From: Bacteroidales bacterium
GTDB lineage: Bacteria > Bacteroidota > Bacteroidia > Bacteroidales > Muribaculaceae
DNA: 64,000 bases
Assembly: GCA_019416425.1 (NCBI GenBank)
Contig: DXXK01000091.1
Coordinates: 6,809 to 70,808 of the forward strand
Direction: 5' to 3'
Within the stretch, counting starts at the first letter, position 1, and every line of letters begins with the position of its first letter. Below are positions 9,808 through 18,217 of this stretch, piece by piece. The notes beneath the pieces are model-generated. The model was not told the origin of the DNA. It did not search any database and saw only the letters and a list, made by a program, of their open reading frames with translations. The position numbers and the translations under genes were made by a program.

Positions 9808-10661
9808 CTACTGGTAATCAGCAGTGTCTGTCCCTCCTCAAGGGCTGCCTTGATGCGGTCCCCACCTTTGGTAACCTTGCAGAGGCTGATCTCGTCGCCC
9901 TCGACTTCCTCGATTTTCAAGCGACCGATCATGGTCTTGGCTTCCTTGCCGGCCACCGTCTTCAGCTGATACACGTCGAACTGCAGGCCCTTGCTGGCGC
10001 CGTCGGATTCGCCCAGGTCAATGTACACTTCCTTCTGCTTGTCCTTCTTTACATCACCGCCTTCGACGATGGACGCATACAAGGGAAACACCGAGTTGTA
10101 GTATTTCGCTATCTTGGACGACAGATATTCCAAAGCGTTACTCATGGCCTTTTCGGTGGAGCCTATCCACGACAGGTCGCTGTCGGTGATGTTGAAGGTA
10201 TTGCTGTTGACGACGGTGCCGTCGTGAGCGTCCTTGAGATTGACGGTAACGCTCACCAGTCCGCGGTAATAGGTGTTTACATTCTTGCCGGATGTCTCCG
10301 TCTTCTTGATGGTGCTGATATTGTTGATCGTTCCGTCGGCATACAACACCGGAATATTCGATTCAAGTTCCTCGGTCTGGAACTGACCGTCGAACGGACT
10401 CAGCAGGCGTACGCGGCTCAGTCCGTTGACTACGCTGGCCCTGACGGCCTCAGCATACTGCGGTTCCTGGTGGGAGGTCTGTCCGGCGAGCAGGGCGCTT
10501 GCGATGTCCTTGATTACATTTCCTGCGGAATTCTTGTTCTCCTTGGCAGGGGTATAGATCAGTTCACCTACGCCTACCTTGCGCACCACATTCCGTGCCT
10601 TCTGCCCGAAGGCCGGAATGAAAGCAATGAGGAGGAGGATTAGTGTTATTGATTTTCTCAT
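9804..10661 (-). CDS. Exported CsgG/LpoB-like protein with FlgT-C-like end
   Basis: 285 residues with a Sec signal peptide (MRKSITLILLLIAFIPAFG). Residues about 25-185 have the pattern of the CsgG/LpoB nucleotide-binding-like fold used in outer-membrane assembly factors (a VGVGEL start strand, a LLSPFDGQ strand, then helices before an NSVFPLY strand). Residues about 195-285 resemble the FlgT C-terminal barrel (EVYIDLGESDGASKGLQF, IGRLKIEEVEGDEIS). No lipobox is present, so it would be periplasmic or peripherally bound. It is translationally coupled to the 195-residue secreted protein and follows the S41 peptidase gene by 23 bases. The domain assignment is by eye and is moderate; no curli genes lie nearby, so a curli role is not implied. 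Confidence 0.6.
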   Translation of the reverse strand: MRKSITLILLLIAFIPAFGQKARNVVRKVGVGELIYTPAKENKNSAGNVIKDIASALLAGQTSHQEPQYAEAVRASVVNGLSRVRLLSPFDGQFQTEELESNIPVLYADGTINNISTIKKTETSGKNVNTYYRGLVSVTVNLKDAHDGTVVNSNTFNITDSDLSWIGSTEKAMSNALEYLSSKIAKYYNSVFPLYASIVEGGDVKKDKQKEVYIDLGESDGASKGLQFDVYQLKTVAGKEAKTMIGRLKIEEVEGDEISLCKVTKGGDRIKAALEEGQTLLITSR

Positions 10662-10684
10662 AACTGATAGTTTTTCGGAATTGG

Positions 10685-11890
10685 TTACTTACCGGTGCGG
10701 ATGTATTCGATGGCGCGGTTCAGCTGCAGGTCGTTGCCACGGCTGAACTCGTCCTCGTTGAACAGAACCTCGATGTTCGGTGTCACTCCGATTCCCTCGT
10801 AGCACTTGCCGTCCATACGCTTGGTCATAGAGGTGGAAGTTCGCATCCGGAATGCCGGGTTCTCAAGCTCGCCGGCATAGTAGTTGTTGATATCGTTGTC
10901 CAAGGGGCCATGTCCGCCGTACGAACGCTCGCCGATGACGATACCGTTGGGCATCTCGTCGATAGCCATTGACGACAGCTCGGCCATACTTACGGAGTTG
11001 ATATCGATCAGCGATGCCACAGGCACGGCGGAGACATCGCGCGTCACATCCTTCTCTCCTTCTTCCTGCGGCATCAGGACCATTGGCGACCATGGAGTGT
11101 AGTCCAGACGGCCCATGCCCACTTTGGTGCGGGTATATCCGAAAGTAAGCGGAGCGTTCAGCAGTGGAGCCGGAATGATGTTGCCGTCGGCCAAGGTTCC
11201 GCCGGGATTGCCGCGCAGGTCGATGATGATGCCACGCAGATCCGGGGTGTCGTTTACCAGATTGAGGTATTGGTCGATTACGTCTGTGATGTCCTCGTTG
11301 CCGATGTTCAGATAGATGTCGAACTCACTGAGACGAAGATAGACGATTGACTCATCGATCAGGCAGGTATACAACACGAATTCCTCGGCAGGACGGTCAT
11401 AGCGCTCCACCATATCAGTAACCCTGCCTGACCGCTCCATGTTCCTGAAGTTGTCGCGGAGCTGCTTCTCGTCGATGACGTCATGGTAATAGTCGCGGTT
11501 CCCGGCCTCGGTCAAGCCTGGCGATATGTTGGCGAACCACGACCCATCTTCCTTCTTTAGGATCAGGTGATAGTGATGGTCGACAAGATTGGCTGTCAGC
11601 TCGGTGAACAGTTCCATGGCCCGGACAGAATCCTGAGCAACTCCGAATTCAAGTCCACTGAATCGGGGAAGGTACTCCTCGTAGACCTTGTCCCAGTCAG
11701 TAGGGTCCACATCCCAGAAGGCGTAGCTGTAATTCATGCCGTTCCAATAGGAATCGAACAGATCGGCCCAATTAATGAATCTGCGCTGGTCGTTGGGGTT
11801 GAACACCCGAGGACCGTCTTCGCGACAGGATGTGAACGCGCCGGACAAAATCAGAGCCACAAGCGATATGTATAGAGACTTTAGTTTCAT
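10685..11890 (-). CDS. S41-family peptidase lipoprotein
   Basis: 401-residue lipoprotein (LSGAFTSC lipobox near residue 21) with the tail-specific protease (S41) fold. Evidence: GIIIDLRGNPGGT, the strand and helix around the expected nucleophile Ser in DINSVSMAELSSMAI, and a later conserved G-rich loop (VIGERSYGGHGPL). There is no clear PDZ domain, unlike the CtpA protein of this window, so it belongs to the PDZ-less surface or periplasmic S41 group common in Bacteroidota. The start at 11890 is chosen over an upstream ATG at 11926 because it begins directly with the lipoprotein signal and lies 11 bases after the upstream stop. It probably trims an envelope protein; the gene order suggests one of its operon partners as substrate. 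Confidence 0.82.
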   Translation of the reverse strand: MKLKSLYISLVALILSGAFTSCREDGPRVFNPNDQRRFINWADLFDSYWNGMNYSYAFWDVDPTDWDKVYEEYLPRFSGLEFGVAQDSVRAMELFTELTANLVDHHYHLILKKEDGSWFANISPGLTEAGNRDYYHDVIDEKQLRDNFRNMERSGRVTDMVERYDRPAEEFVLYTCLIDESIVYLRLSEFDIYLNIGNEDITDVIDQYLNLVNDTPDLRGIIIDLRGNPGGTLADGNIIPAPLLNAPLTFGYTRTKVGMGRLDYTPWSPMVLMPQEEGEKDVTRDVSAVPVASLIDINSVSMAELSSMAIDEMPNGIVIGERSYGGHGPLDNDINNYYAGELENPAFRMRTSTSMTKRMDGKCYEGIGVTPNIEVLFNEDEFSRGNDLQLNRAIEYIRTGK

Positions 11891-11901
11891 GATGATTGCA
11901 G

Positions 11902-12618
11902 TTATTTGTTCGGGAATGTGAACCAACCGCCTATCTGGACGGCCAGGGTGTTGTTGTAGCGCGGCATGCGGTTCTTCATGTAGTCCTTCTGCATGTCGGT
12001 CAGACCATAGTAATATCTTGCCTCGGCGAAGATGGAGAACTTAGCGTTGAAGGCATAGGAGATTCCGATACCTGCGGCAAGACCGGCGTCGAACCGGTTG
12101 TCGCGACGCGAGTCGAAGGGAACCGTCTCTTCGAAATCGTATCCACCTTCGACATTGGTCTCGGCGGTATCGAAGCTACGGCTCTGATGTCCGTAGACCT
12201 CGCTGCGCAGCCATGCGCCAACGTAGGCTCCTGCCAGCGCATAGCCGCGCAATCTCCTGCCCCCGAACGAGAACCGGGCGAATACAGGAACATCCAGATA
12301 TAGGTTATGGTAATTATAGTAGATCGGCCAGTAGACCCAGCTGCGGTCAATAGCGTAGCCACGGTAGACCATCGTCGCCTCGGCCTGCAGGCCGAACCAG
12401 TCGCGGAAATCATACCGGACAGGTATGCCGACCGTGTATCCCAATGCCGGGGAATAGTGGCGGTCGTAGGCATAGCCGCTGTCGGTATGCAGCGAGTTGT
12501 AGGTGACGCCAGCCTGCACGCCAACCGACCATTGCGCGTCGGCAGCGGGGACAGCAAGCGCCAGAGCGCAAATTATGGACGCCGTTGTCTTCATGATGTT
12601 GTTCATAATCTGTGTCAT
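11902..12618 (-). CDS. Small outer-membrane beta-barrel protein (PorT/OmpW-like)
   Basis: About 230-238 residues with a signal peptide (MKTTASIICALALAVPAADA) followed by eight or more amphipathic strands rich in Tyr, Phe and Gly (for example VGVQAGVTYNSL, IGISYAFNAKFSIFAEARYYYG), ending in an aromatic strand (IGGWFTFPNK). This is the pattern of the outer-membrane beta-barrel/PorT-like family widespread in Bacteroidota. The start could be 12618, 12606 or 12594; the last begins directly at the signal peptide. It is 3 bases from the stop of the interrupted lipoprotein gene and 11 bases from the S41 lipoprotein gene, so it is clearly in one operon. Confidence 0.75.
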   Translation of the reverse strand: MTQIMNNIMKTTASIICALALAVPAADAQWSVGVQAGVTYNSLHTDSGYAYDRHYSPALGYTVGIPVRYDFRDWFGLQAEATMVYRGYAIDRSWVYWPIYYNYHNLYLDVPVFARFSFGGRRLRGYALAGAYVGAWLRSEVYGHQSRSFDTAETNVEGGYDFEETVPFDSRRDNRFDAGLAAGIGISYAFNAKFSIFAEARYYYGLTDMQKDYMKNRMPRYNNTLAVQIGGWFTFPNK

Positions 12619-12621
12619 ATG

Positions 12622-14484
12622 TTAATAAACTCCGGATATTTCTCCGTTGGTGTCGATGCGGATACCGCGCATGCTGCTATCCCTCATTGTGACCTTCGTG
12701 CCTGATGAGTCATGAAGATAGAATGTAACGGGGGAGGTGACGCCTTCGATCCGGCCCAGTTTCCGGATTTCCTCGTAAACACCTTTCCATTCGGTTTCCA
12801 TCTTGTCCCTCAATGCCTTCTCAGTCACGGCGCATCGGTCGGAGTTACCGGAAAGGTACTTGAATCTCGGACTGTTCTCCATCAGCAGCTTACGGACATA
12901 GCTTGATGCGCTGTTGACCGGACTCGCCACGATGGTGTATTGGTTGCGGACGCATTCAGGTACAGGAAGGGACGGTTTCGCGGTATGCCGGAGGAAATGT
13001 GTGTAGATCATGCCGTCGTTCTTGCCTGCGCCGCCGGTAGCGTAACAGCTTCTGAGGTCGACCACGGTGTACAGACGGAGTCGGAGCGGACGGTCGCCTT
13101 GTTTCCGGGTATTGGAGACAATCCAGTTCCATGTCTGGTCGGTGTTTATGTCCTGTTTGCAGATGCCGGGAATCTCAGTGATCTGACCGTTGGATAGACG
13201 CGCGGTATAGCACGACAGCTTGTTGCTGATCACATAGCACCATTTCAGGAAGTCCTTGCGTCCCTGCGTGAAGGTGACGGGCATCTCCTTGACAGGCATG
13301 GTGATGGATGTCGAGGATGTATAGTGACCGCCCACGTCCAGGGAGAAGACATTGCCGACACCGAATGACACATTGCCTCCCAGATCCCAGCCGGATACGG
13401 TGGTCTTGGAGCCTTCGTTTGCCTGGTTGGCCGGGGCATAGCCGTCGAGCGCGTAGATTGATACACCGGACTGGTAGTTGTAGAGCCCGGCTTCGATTCC
13501 GAGCTCGCTGAAGGCGAACCCGGCGTACCGGTCCGTATAGATTCCATGCTTGAATTTGTTCACGCCCTTCCATGTGCGGGAGCCGGGGATAAACTGGCTG
13601 GTGGTCAATTGATAGTAGTCCTTGTCCTGGTCGAAGGAGTAGGCTGCGCGGACCTTCAAGGTCAAGGACTGTGTGAACTCACAGCTGATGGACACCTCCT
13701 TCTTCTTGCTGAGGGTGAAACTTTTGCTGACCGACCAGGGGATATCCCAATGCATGGGAATCAAAGGAGGCTCCAATACCGTTCCCGACCGTGTGTCCAC
13801 GGCGGTGGCGGGGCTGCGCAGCAGGTTGGCCACAGTCTCGTTGACGAACCTGGCGGCACGGTCGGCATACTGACCGTACGTATAATCGGTAGGCTTGTCC
13901 AGATCGGTGTAATCGTCGGTGTAAGTGTTGCCCTCATCGTCCTGATAGGAGTACTGCACGGTCTCGGGATTGTAGATGTCTCCTGAGATATATTCCGCAC
14001 CGTTGACGTTGCATATGTATGCGTCGGCAAGAGGCTGGATCTTGTCGTCCGGCACCTCGTTGAAGACACCGAGCTGCAGGCGAGCCAACAGCCCCGTGCT
14101 CTGCAGGGCAGGTTTGTGGAAGTACAGGATGCCTCCGCGTTCGTAGAAGTCGCTGAGCTTCTCGTACTCCTCCGGATTGCTGATGAAACGGGCTCATGCG
14201 CCTTCGTCCAGGACCACGAGCTCGGTATCCTCGTTCAGGTCCGTGCCCATTTCCTCAAGACGCGTTATGAACAACGAGCCCATGTCATCGAGCTCGGTGG
14301 CGAATATGGCGTTCTTGACGTCCATTGTTGTGGTGACGACATCATCCACGGGGTCCTGGATCACCACAGGATCCTCGTATTCCCGGTCATCGACAATGTC
14401 AGGATCATTGCTGCACGCGGCCAGCCATGACATGCATGCCATGGCTGCCAAAGTCAGGGGCAGTCTTTCGGTTTTGAATTTCAT
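12622..14484 (-). pseudogene. 620-codon lipoprotein gene interrupted by an in-frame TGA
   Basis: A continuous frame of 620 codons begins at an ATG (14484) with a lipoprotein signal (MSWLAAC, Cys24) and runs to 12622, broken only by TGA at 14196-14194. The residues on both sides fit one domain (VVLDEGA, stop, ARFISNPEEYEKL), so a single base change (for example TGG to TGA) explains it; the downstream 488-codon part has no ATG start and could begin only at a TTG (14088). The second half is beta-rich; SGWDLGGNVSFGVG followed by a Ser/Thr-rich strand pair faintly resembles leukocidin-type pore-forming toxins, which I hold only as a weak hypothesis. It would be the first gene of the six-gene envelope operon. 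Alternatives are stop-codon readthrough or a sequencing error. Confidence 0.65.
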
Positions 14485-14527
14485 AGAGTCGTTATTGCTG
14501 TGAAACTTGCTTTCAGGATAGATTCTG

Positions 14528-14535
14528 CAAAGATA
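14528..14535 (-). promoter_or_regulatory. -7 element of the envelope operon promoter
   Basis: TATCTTTG on the minus strand matches TAnnTTTG. No TTTG is visible at the -33 position (minus strand reads AAAAAATTCCTG there), which fits a promoter that needs an activator. Transcription would begin near 14523, about 39 bases before the ATG at 14484. Confidence 0.5.
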
Positions 14536-14576
14536 TAAGCAATGCACTTTTCAGCAGGAATTTTTTGAGCGATAGT

Positions 14577-14657
14577 TGTCCGTGAAAGTCCCGTGGTGTG
14601 TCCATGAAAGTGTCAGGAGGTGTCCGCCAAAATCACTAAGGGATATCCGTTAAAATC
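14577..14657 (-). repeat. Four direct repeats at 22-23-base spacing upstream of the envelope operon
   Basis: Minus-strand 14-base units at 14657-14644 (GATTTTAACGGATA), 14634-14621 (GATTTTGGCGGACA), 14612-14599 (CACTTTCATGGACA) and 14590-14577 (GACTTTCACGGACA). Shared core: TTT, four bases apart from GGA. Their starts are 23, 22 and 22 bases apart, two helix turns, so all face the same side of the DNA. They lie roughly 55-135 bases before the predicted transcript start. AraC-family proteins typically bind direct repeats at about 21-22-base spacing, and an AraC-family gene is immediately upstream, so these are candidate activator sites. Confidence 0.65.
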
Positions 14658-14659
14658 AT

Positions 14660-14706
14660 CGCGCCGACATCAAGCCGTTGAATACATGAGGCTTGAGGTC
14701 GGCGCG
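14660..14706 (-). terminator. Terminator after the TPR-AraC regulator gene
   Basis: 17-base arms (14706-14690 and 14676-14660) with one mismatch and a 13-base loop. On the minus strand the hairpin is followed by ATGATTTTAACGG. It lies 24 bases after the regulator's stop codon and separates it from the repeat array. Confidence 0.65.
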
Positions 14707-14730
14707 TATGCCGATGGATAGGCAATCCCG

Positions 14731-16527
14731 TTAATTTGCCTTGAAGTCGGTGGGGCTCATTCCGAATTTCTTCCGGAACTGCTCGTAGAAGGAACTCGAG
14801 GACATGGCGGCTTCGGTTGCGATGGCCTTAAGGCTCCATTGCGGATTATCGCGCATCAGGCGCACCGCATGCTCCAGACGGCAGTTGTTGATGTACTGCG
14901 TGAAGGAGCAGCCTGCGTAATCCTTGAAGATCTGGGCGAATTTGTTGGAGGGAATCCTGAACTGTTCAACGAGCTGCTTTTTGGAGAGGTCCGGGTTTAG
15001 GAACAGGCGTTGGCTCAGGATCTCGTGATTCATCCGCTGGAACAGGATTCTGTCGAAATCGTTGGGAGTATCGGTATCGTTCCCGGCCTCTGCAGTCCCG
15101 TTGGGAGTCTCCTGCACAACGGATGCTTCACTCACGCTCGTTTTGGCTTGGAGTTGCCGGCGCAATGCAATCAGTTCGCTTTCCTGCTCGTACAGCTTGT
15201 CCTTGTAACCAATCAATTCGTCGATGGTATTGACCATCGACTGGTTCTTGTTGCGTATGGCCCGGTTGTAGAGGAGCATGCGGATCATGAGGATGATACC
15301 GGCAAGCAGGAGTATCACACCGGCTGCGATGATGATGTTCTGGATTACGATGGATGCGGACTGACGCTCGATTTCCAGCGCCTGCTCGTCGGTCTTATGG
15401 ATTTCGGCGAGTTCCAGAGCCCTAAGGTTGCGGTCGCGGTTGCGCAGTGAGTCGTTCAGGGTCTGGATGGTATGCATCACGCGGTTGGCTGAATGCAGAT
15501 CGCCCAGCTTCTCGTATACCGCCAGTTCAGATTCCAGATGATTCTGAATGTAGCTGTAACTGACGGTATCGGTGTTGGCCTGCCAGTATTTCTTTTCCTC
15601 CTGCAGGGCCTGCAATGCCTCGCGGTATTCACCGACCTGGTACAGATATGGGATGGTCAGCTGTCCGGCGTCGGGCGTCTTGGCGTAGTCGGTCGCAAGC
15701 AACTGTTTGTATTGCTCGCGGGCTGTCTCCTTATTGCCCATGATGGCATGCAGGACTGCCGCCATGCCGTAGCCGCTGGCACGGCGCATGTCCACAAGGC
15801 TTTCGGGAATGTCCGGTTTGGTCTCCAGTCGTTTCACGGCGTCGTTGTATCGGGGCATCAGCGCTATGGCTTCGTCGTACCGACCCTCGTTGCGCAACGA
15901 GCCGATCAGGATGGCGAGGCTGTACGTATAGTTGTCGGCTGTTTCCCACGTGGGGTCTTTCCTTGATTCCCCGTCCAGGATGTCGACCGACTGGCGGTAA
16001 TAACGGAATCCTTCGTCCTGACGGCCCAGAATCAACAGATTGCGGCCCAGGTCGAAGCTCAGGCCGGCTTCGGAGCCCTTGATCATGCTGTCCTGAGCCA
16101 GCTTGATTCCTTCTGTGCAGAACTTGATGCTTTGAGGATAATCGCCGTTGAGGTAGTATTGGTCGGCGATTATTTCGAGCAGCCGCACAAAGTTACGGGT
16201 ATTCCTGCGTGCCGATGGTGATTTATATGCTTTCAGTGCGTATTCCAGCGACTTGATGTTGTCGGATAAACCGTTATGATATACGATTGCCCGCAGCCGG
16301 TTGATGTCGAAGTCCGACATGCGGTCCAGCTGTTCGGCCGAGTCGAGGATAGCCAGCGCTCTGTCCGGTTTGTCAATCGACAGCTCGCAGACATATGCAG
16401 CGCTGTAGACGTTGTCATCCGTCTGCGGCTGCTCCACCTTGTCCCTGCAGCCGGACAGCCCGGCTGTCGTTGCAAGCGCCAGTCCGAACACTGATAAGAG
16501 ATATAGGCATTTCTGTATGATATACAT
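14731..16527 (-). CDS. Membrane-tethered TPR sensor with AraC-type DNA-binding domain
   Basis: 598 residues: a signal-like N-terminus with a lipobox-like LSGC (Cys27), a TPR-rich region (about 35-375), one membrane segment (about 395-418), a coiled linker, and a C-terminal AraC/XylS double helix-turn-helix (about 495-596, ending FYEQFRKKFGMSPTDFKAN). The arrangement places the TPR domain in the periplasm and the DNA-binding domain in the cytoplasm, making it a one-component sensor-regulator of a type common in Bacteroidota. A true lipid anchor in the outer membrane would conflict with the membrane segment, so the N-terminus is probably an uncleaved or plain signal. It sits directly upstream of the repeat array and the envelope operon and is the obvious candidate regulator for both. 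Confidence 0.85.
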   Translation of the reverse strand: MYIIQKCLYLLSVFGLALATTAGLSGCRDKVEQPQTDDNVYSAAYVCELSIDKPDRALAILDSAEQLDRMSDFDINRLRAIVYHNGLSDNIKSLEYALKAYKSPSARRNTRNFVRLLEIIADQYYLNGDYPQSIKFCTEGIKLAQDSMIKGSEAGLSFDLGRNLLILGRQDEGFRYYRQSVDILDGESRKDPTWETADNYTYSLAILIGSLRNEGRYDEAIALMPRYNDAVKRLETKPDIPESLVDMRRASGYGMAAVLHAIMGNKETAREQYKQLLATDYAKTPDAGQLTIPYLYQVGEYREALQALQEEKKYWQANTDTVSYSYIQNHLESELAVYEKLGDLHSANRVMHTIQTLNDSLRNRDRNLRALELAEIHKTDEQALEIERQSASIVIQNIIIAAGVILLLAGIILMIRMLLYNRAIRNKNQSMVNTIDELIGYKDKLYEQESELIALRRQLQAKTSVSEASVVQETPNGTAEAGNDTDTPNDFDRILFQRMNHEILSQRLFLNPDLSKKQLVEQFRIPSNKFAQIFKDYAGCSFTQYINNCRLEHAVRLMRDNPQWSLKAIATEAAMSSSSFYEQFRKKFGMSPTDFKAN

Positions 16528-16591
16528 GGTTTGTCGTTATGATGTCGATGAGACAATCGCAGACATAAATAAAACGCCAAAATCGACAGAT

Positions 16592-17134
16592 TTATGATTT
16601 CAGAGGTTTCTGTACCGTTTTGGCGAGGTGGCGGCGGACGGTGCGGATGGCGCAGAGAAGACCGGGGGAGAGTGTGCCGCGTGTCATAAGATCCATCTCG
16701 AGACGAAGCTCCTCCAGGAGCTCAGGGTAATGGCGGCACATCCGGAATGCCTGTTTCAGACTCAAGGCCCGGATGGCGTAGGGAGCGGTAGAGTTGGTTT
16801 TCGAAAGACAGAAGTCCAGATAATCGGTCCGGATTTCCTCCTTAGGGATGACAAGATGTTCCAGAAGCGTCAGTATAAGGCGCTGCTTGCCTACGTGCTC
16901 GGTCTTGAGCAACATGTCTATGAGAGTGTGGCGCCTGGTTTCGAGCCAAATGATATCCTGGGTCCGGAAGTGCGTGAAAACCCAGAGGGCATTGTATGCG
17001 ATCCTGTCATCCTTATGGCAAGCCAGGGTGAACAACAGTTCCTTGGCTTGGTCGTTTTCGGAGCCTCTGCATTCCAGGCATAACGCCCGGATGTCTCCGA
17101 GCCTCATTCTTCCATTAAATCTTTCGATTTCCAT
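16592..17134 (-). CDS. Helical-repeat (HEAT-like) protein, unknown function
   Basis: 180 residues from the ATG at 17134 (MEIERFNGRMRLGD); a TTG six codons upstream is less likely. There is no signal peptide, so the protein is cytoplasmic. The sequence is almost wholly helical with repeating pairs of helices (for example FTLACHKDDRIAYNALWVF and RLILTLLEHLVIPKEEI), like HEAT or AlkD-type solenoids. No catalytic motif seen. It lies 30 bases after the small secreted protein gene on the same strand and may be the last gene of that cluster, although it is the only non-exported member. Confidence 0.65.
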   Translation of the reverse strand: MEIERFNGRMRLGDIRALCLECRGSENDQAKELLFTLACHKDDRIAYNALWVFTHFRTQDIIWLETRRHTLIDMLLKTEHVGKQRLILTLLEHLVIPKEEIRTDYLDFCLSKTNSTAPYAIRALSLKQAFRMCRHYPELLEELRLEMDLMTRGTLSPGLLCAIRTVRRHLAKTVQKPLKS

Positions 17135-17164
17135 AGCGGTATCTAAAAGCAATCTGTCAGGATG

Positions 17165-17659
17165 TCAGAACCGCAGGTAGCAGGCTACGGGGTCGAACCG
17201 CACAGAGAATGGAGCCGAGCGGCGCGAGGGTGCGCTCTTCTCGTAGTGGAAGGAACGCTGGGTGTCCCATGAGCGGACATCGGTCTTGCGGGTCTCGTTG
17301 GGCGGGATATTGCAGCTTAGCCTCAGGAACAGCTTGTGCAGCTGGCGTCCGTCGGGTGTAAGGTACTCGATATACAACGACACTCCGGTCAAGGTGCGGT
17401 TAGTATTGTTGGTGATGAAGAACGATTCTGTCGAGGAGTTCCCCGGTTTGTCGAAACCTGAGAATATTATCTGGTCCAGAGTATAGCCGTTGTTGCAGTC
17501 CTGGCATTGCGATGATACCATGAAAGAGCCCCGGACCATACCGGAGTTGGATTCTTTCCTGTCGGTCTTGTCTTCGGTGAGCTTCAGAGATACCTTGCGT
17601 GCCGACGCTCCGCCGCACAGCAGCAAAACGGCCATAAATATTGTAATGATTCTACGCAT
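17165..17659 (-). CDS. Small secreted protein of unknown function
   Basis: 164 residues with a signal peptide (FMAVLLLCGGASA). The mature part is beta-rich (FMVSSQCQDCNNGYTLDQI, GVSLYIEYLTPDGRQL) with a CxxC pair and resembles a small immunoglobulin-like or chaperone-like domain. No family recognised. It begins 3 bases after the stop of the 184-residue exported protein gene, so the two are surely co-transcribed. Confidence 0.7.
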   Translation of the reverse strand: MRRIITIFMAVLLLCGGASARKVSLKLTEDKTDRKESNSGMVRGSFMVSSQCQDCNNGYTLDQIIFSGFDKPGNSSTESFFITNNTNRTLTGVSLYIEYLTPDGRQLHKLFLRLSCNIPPNETRKTDVRSWDTQRSFHYEKSAPSRRSAPFSVRFDPVACYLRF

Positions 17660-17662
17660 ATG

Positions 17663-18217
17663 TTACAGATAGACAGGTTCCAGGGATTTGCTTCCGTATG
17701 GCACCGGGTACACACGCACCATACCCTTGGGAATCTCCACATCGTTGATTTTGAATCGGAACATGCGCCAGAAACGCGGCAGCAGGTAGAAGCTGCCGAT
17801 ATTCAGCGATAGTTTACGTGTCGTGAAGGTCAGCGAGGCCTCGTTGTCGGCGAGTCTTGCCCTGCATTTGCCGGGGTCGGTCAGGACTCCTCCGACCTTC
17901 TTGCGCGATATGGCAAGCTCATAGGTTCCCGGGTCGGCGGTAGGCTTTGCCGAACCTAAGATCATACCCGGTATCAGTCGGCAGTCTGCACTCTCCACGA
18001 CCACCATGTCGTAACGGTTGTCGGCAGCATGACGTTGGATCAGAACGCGAGTCTGGTCATCCGGGAATTCCCAGATGCCTTCGATGCGGTGCAGTGTCGT
18101 GGTGTCGCAATACGTGCGGGCCTGGCCCTCGTCGCAGATGTCGGCTGCGGACACCGCCAACGGCGTCAACAGCGCAACCGTCAAGGTCAATATCACCCGT
18201 AATCTCGTTTTCTTCAT
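17663..18217 (-). CDS. Small exported protein of unknown function
   Basis: 184 residues from ATG 18217, which begins directly with a signal peptide (LTLTVALLTPLAVSAAD); a longer frame starting at 18280 is rejected because it would overlap the upstream gene in another frame. The mature part is beta-rich: EGIWEFPDDQTRVLIQR at its start and FRFKINDVEIPKGMVRVYP near its end. The start overlaps the stop of the DUF3078-like gene (ATGA), implying coupling. Function unknown. Confidence 0.7.
   Translation of the reverse strand: MKKTRLRVILTLTVALLTPLAVSAADICDEGQARTYCDTTTLHRIEGIWEFPDDQTRVLIQRHAADNRYDMVVVESADCRLIPGMILGSAKPTADPGTYELAISRKKVGGVLTDPGKCRARLADNEASLTFTTRKLSLNIGSFYLLPRFWRMFRFKINDVEIPKGMVRVYPVPYGSKSLEPVYL

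Noticed and set aside
14194..14196. Selenocysteine codon
   Set aside because: I see no SECIS-like hairpin just after the TGA, no selenoprotein genes in view, and no redox motif around it; a nonsense change is simpler.
14577..14657. CRISPR-like array
   Set aside because: Only four imperfect 14-base units with 8-9-base spacers; far too short for repeats and spacers of a CRISPR, and no cas genes are present.
14731..16527. TPR-AraC protein as an outer-membrane lipoprotein, as the LSGC box suggests
   Set aside because: The internal membrane helix and C-terminal DNA-binding domain require inner-membrane placement.
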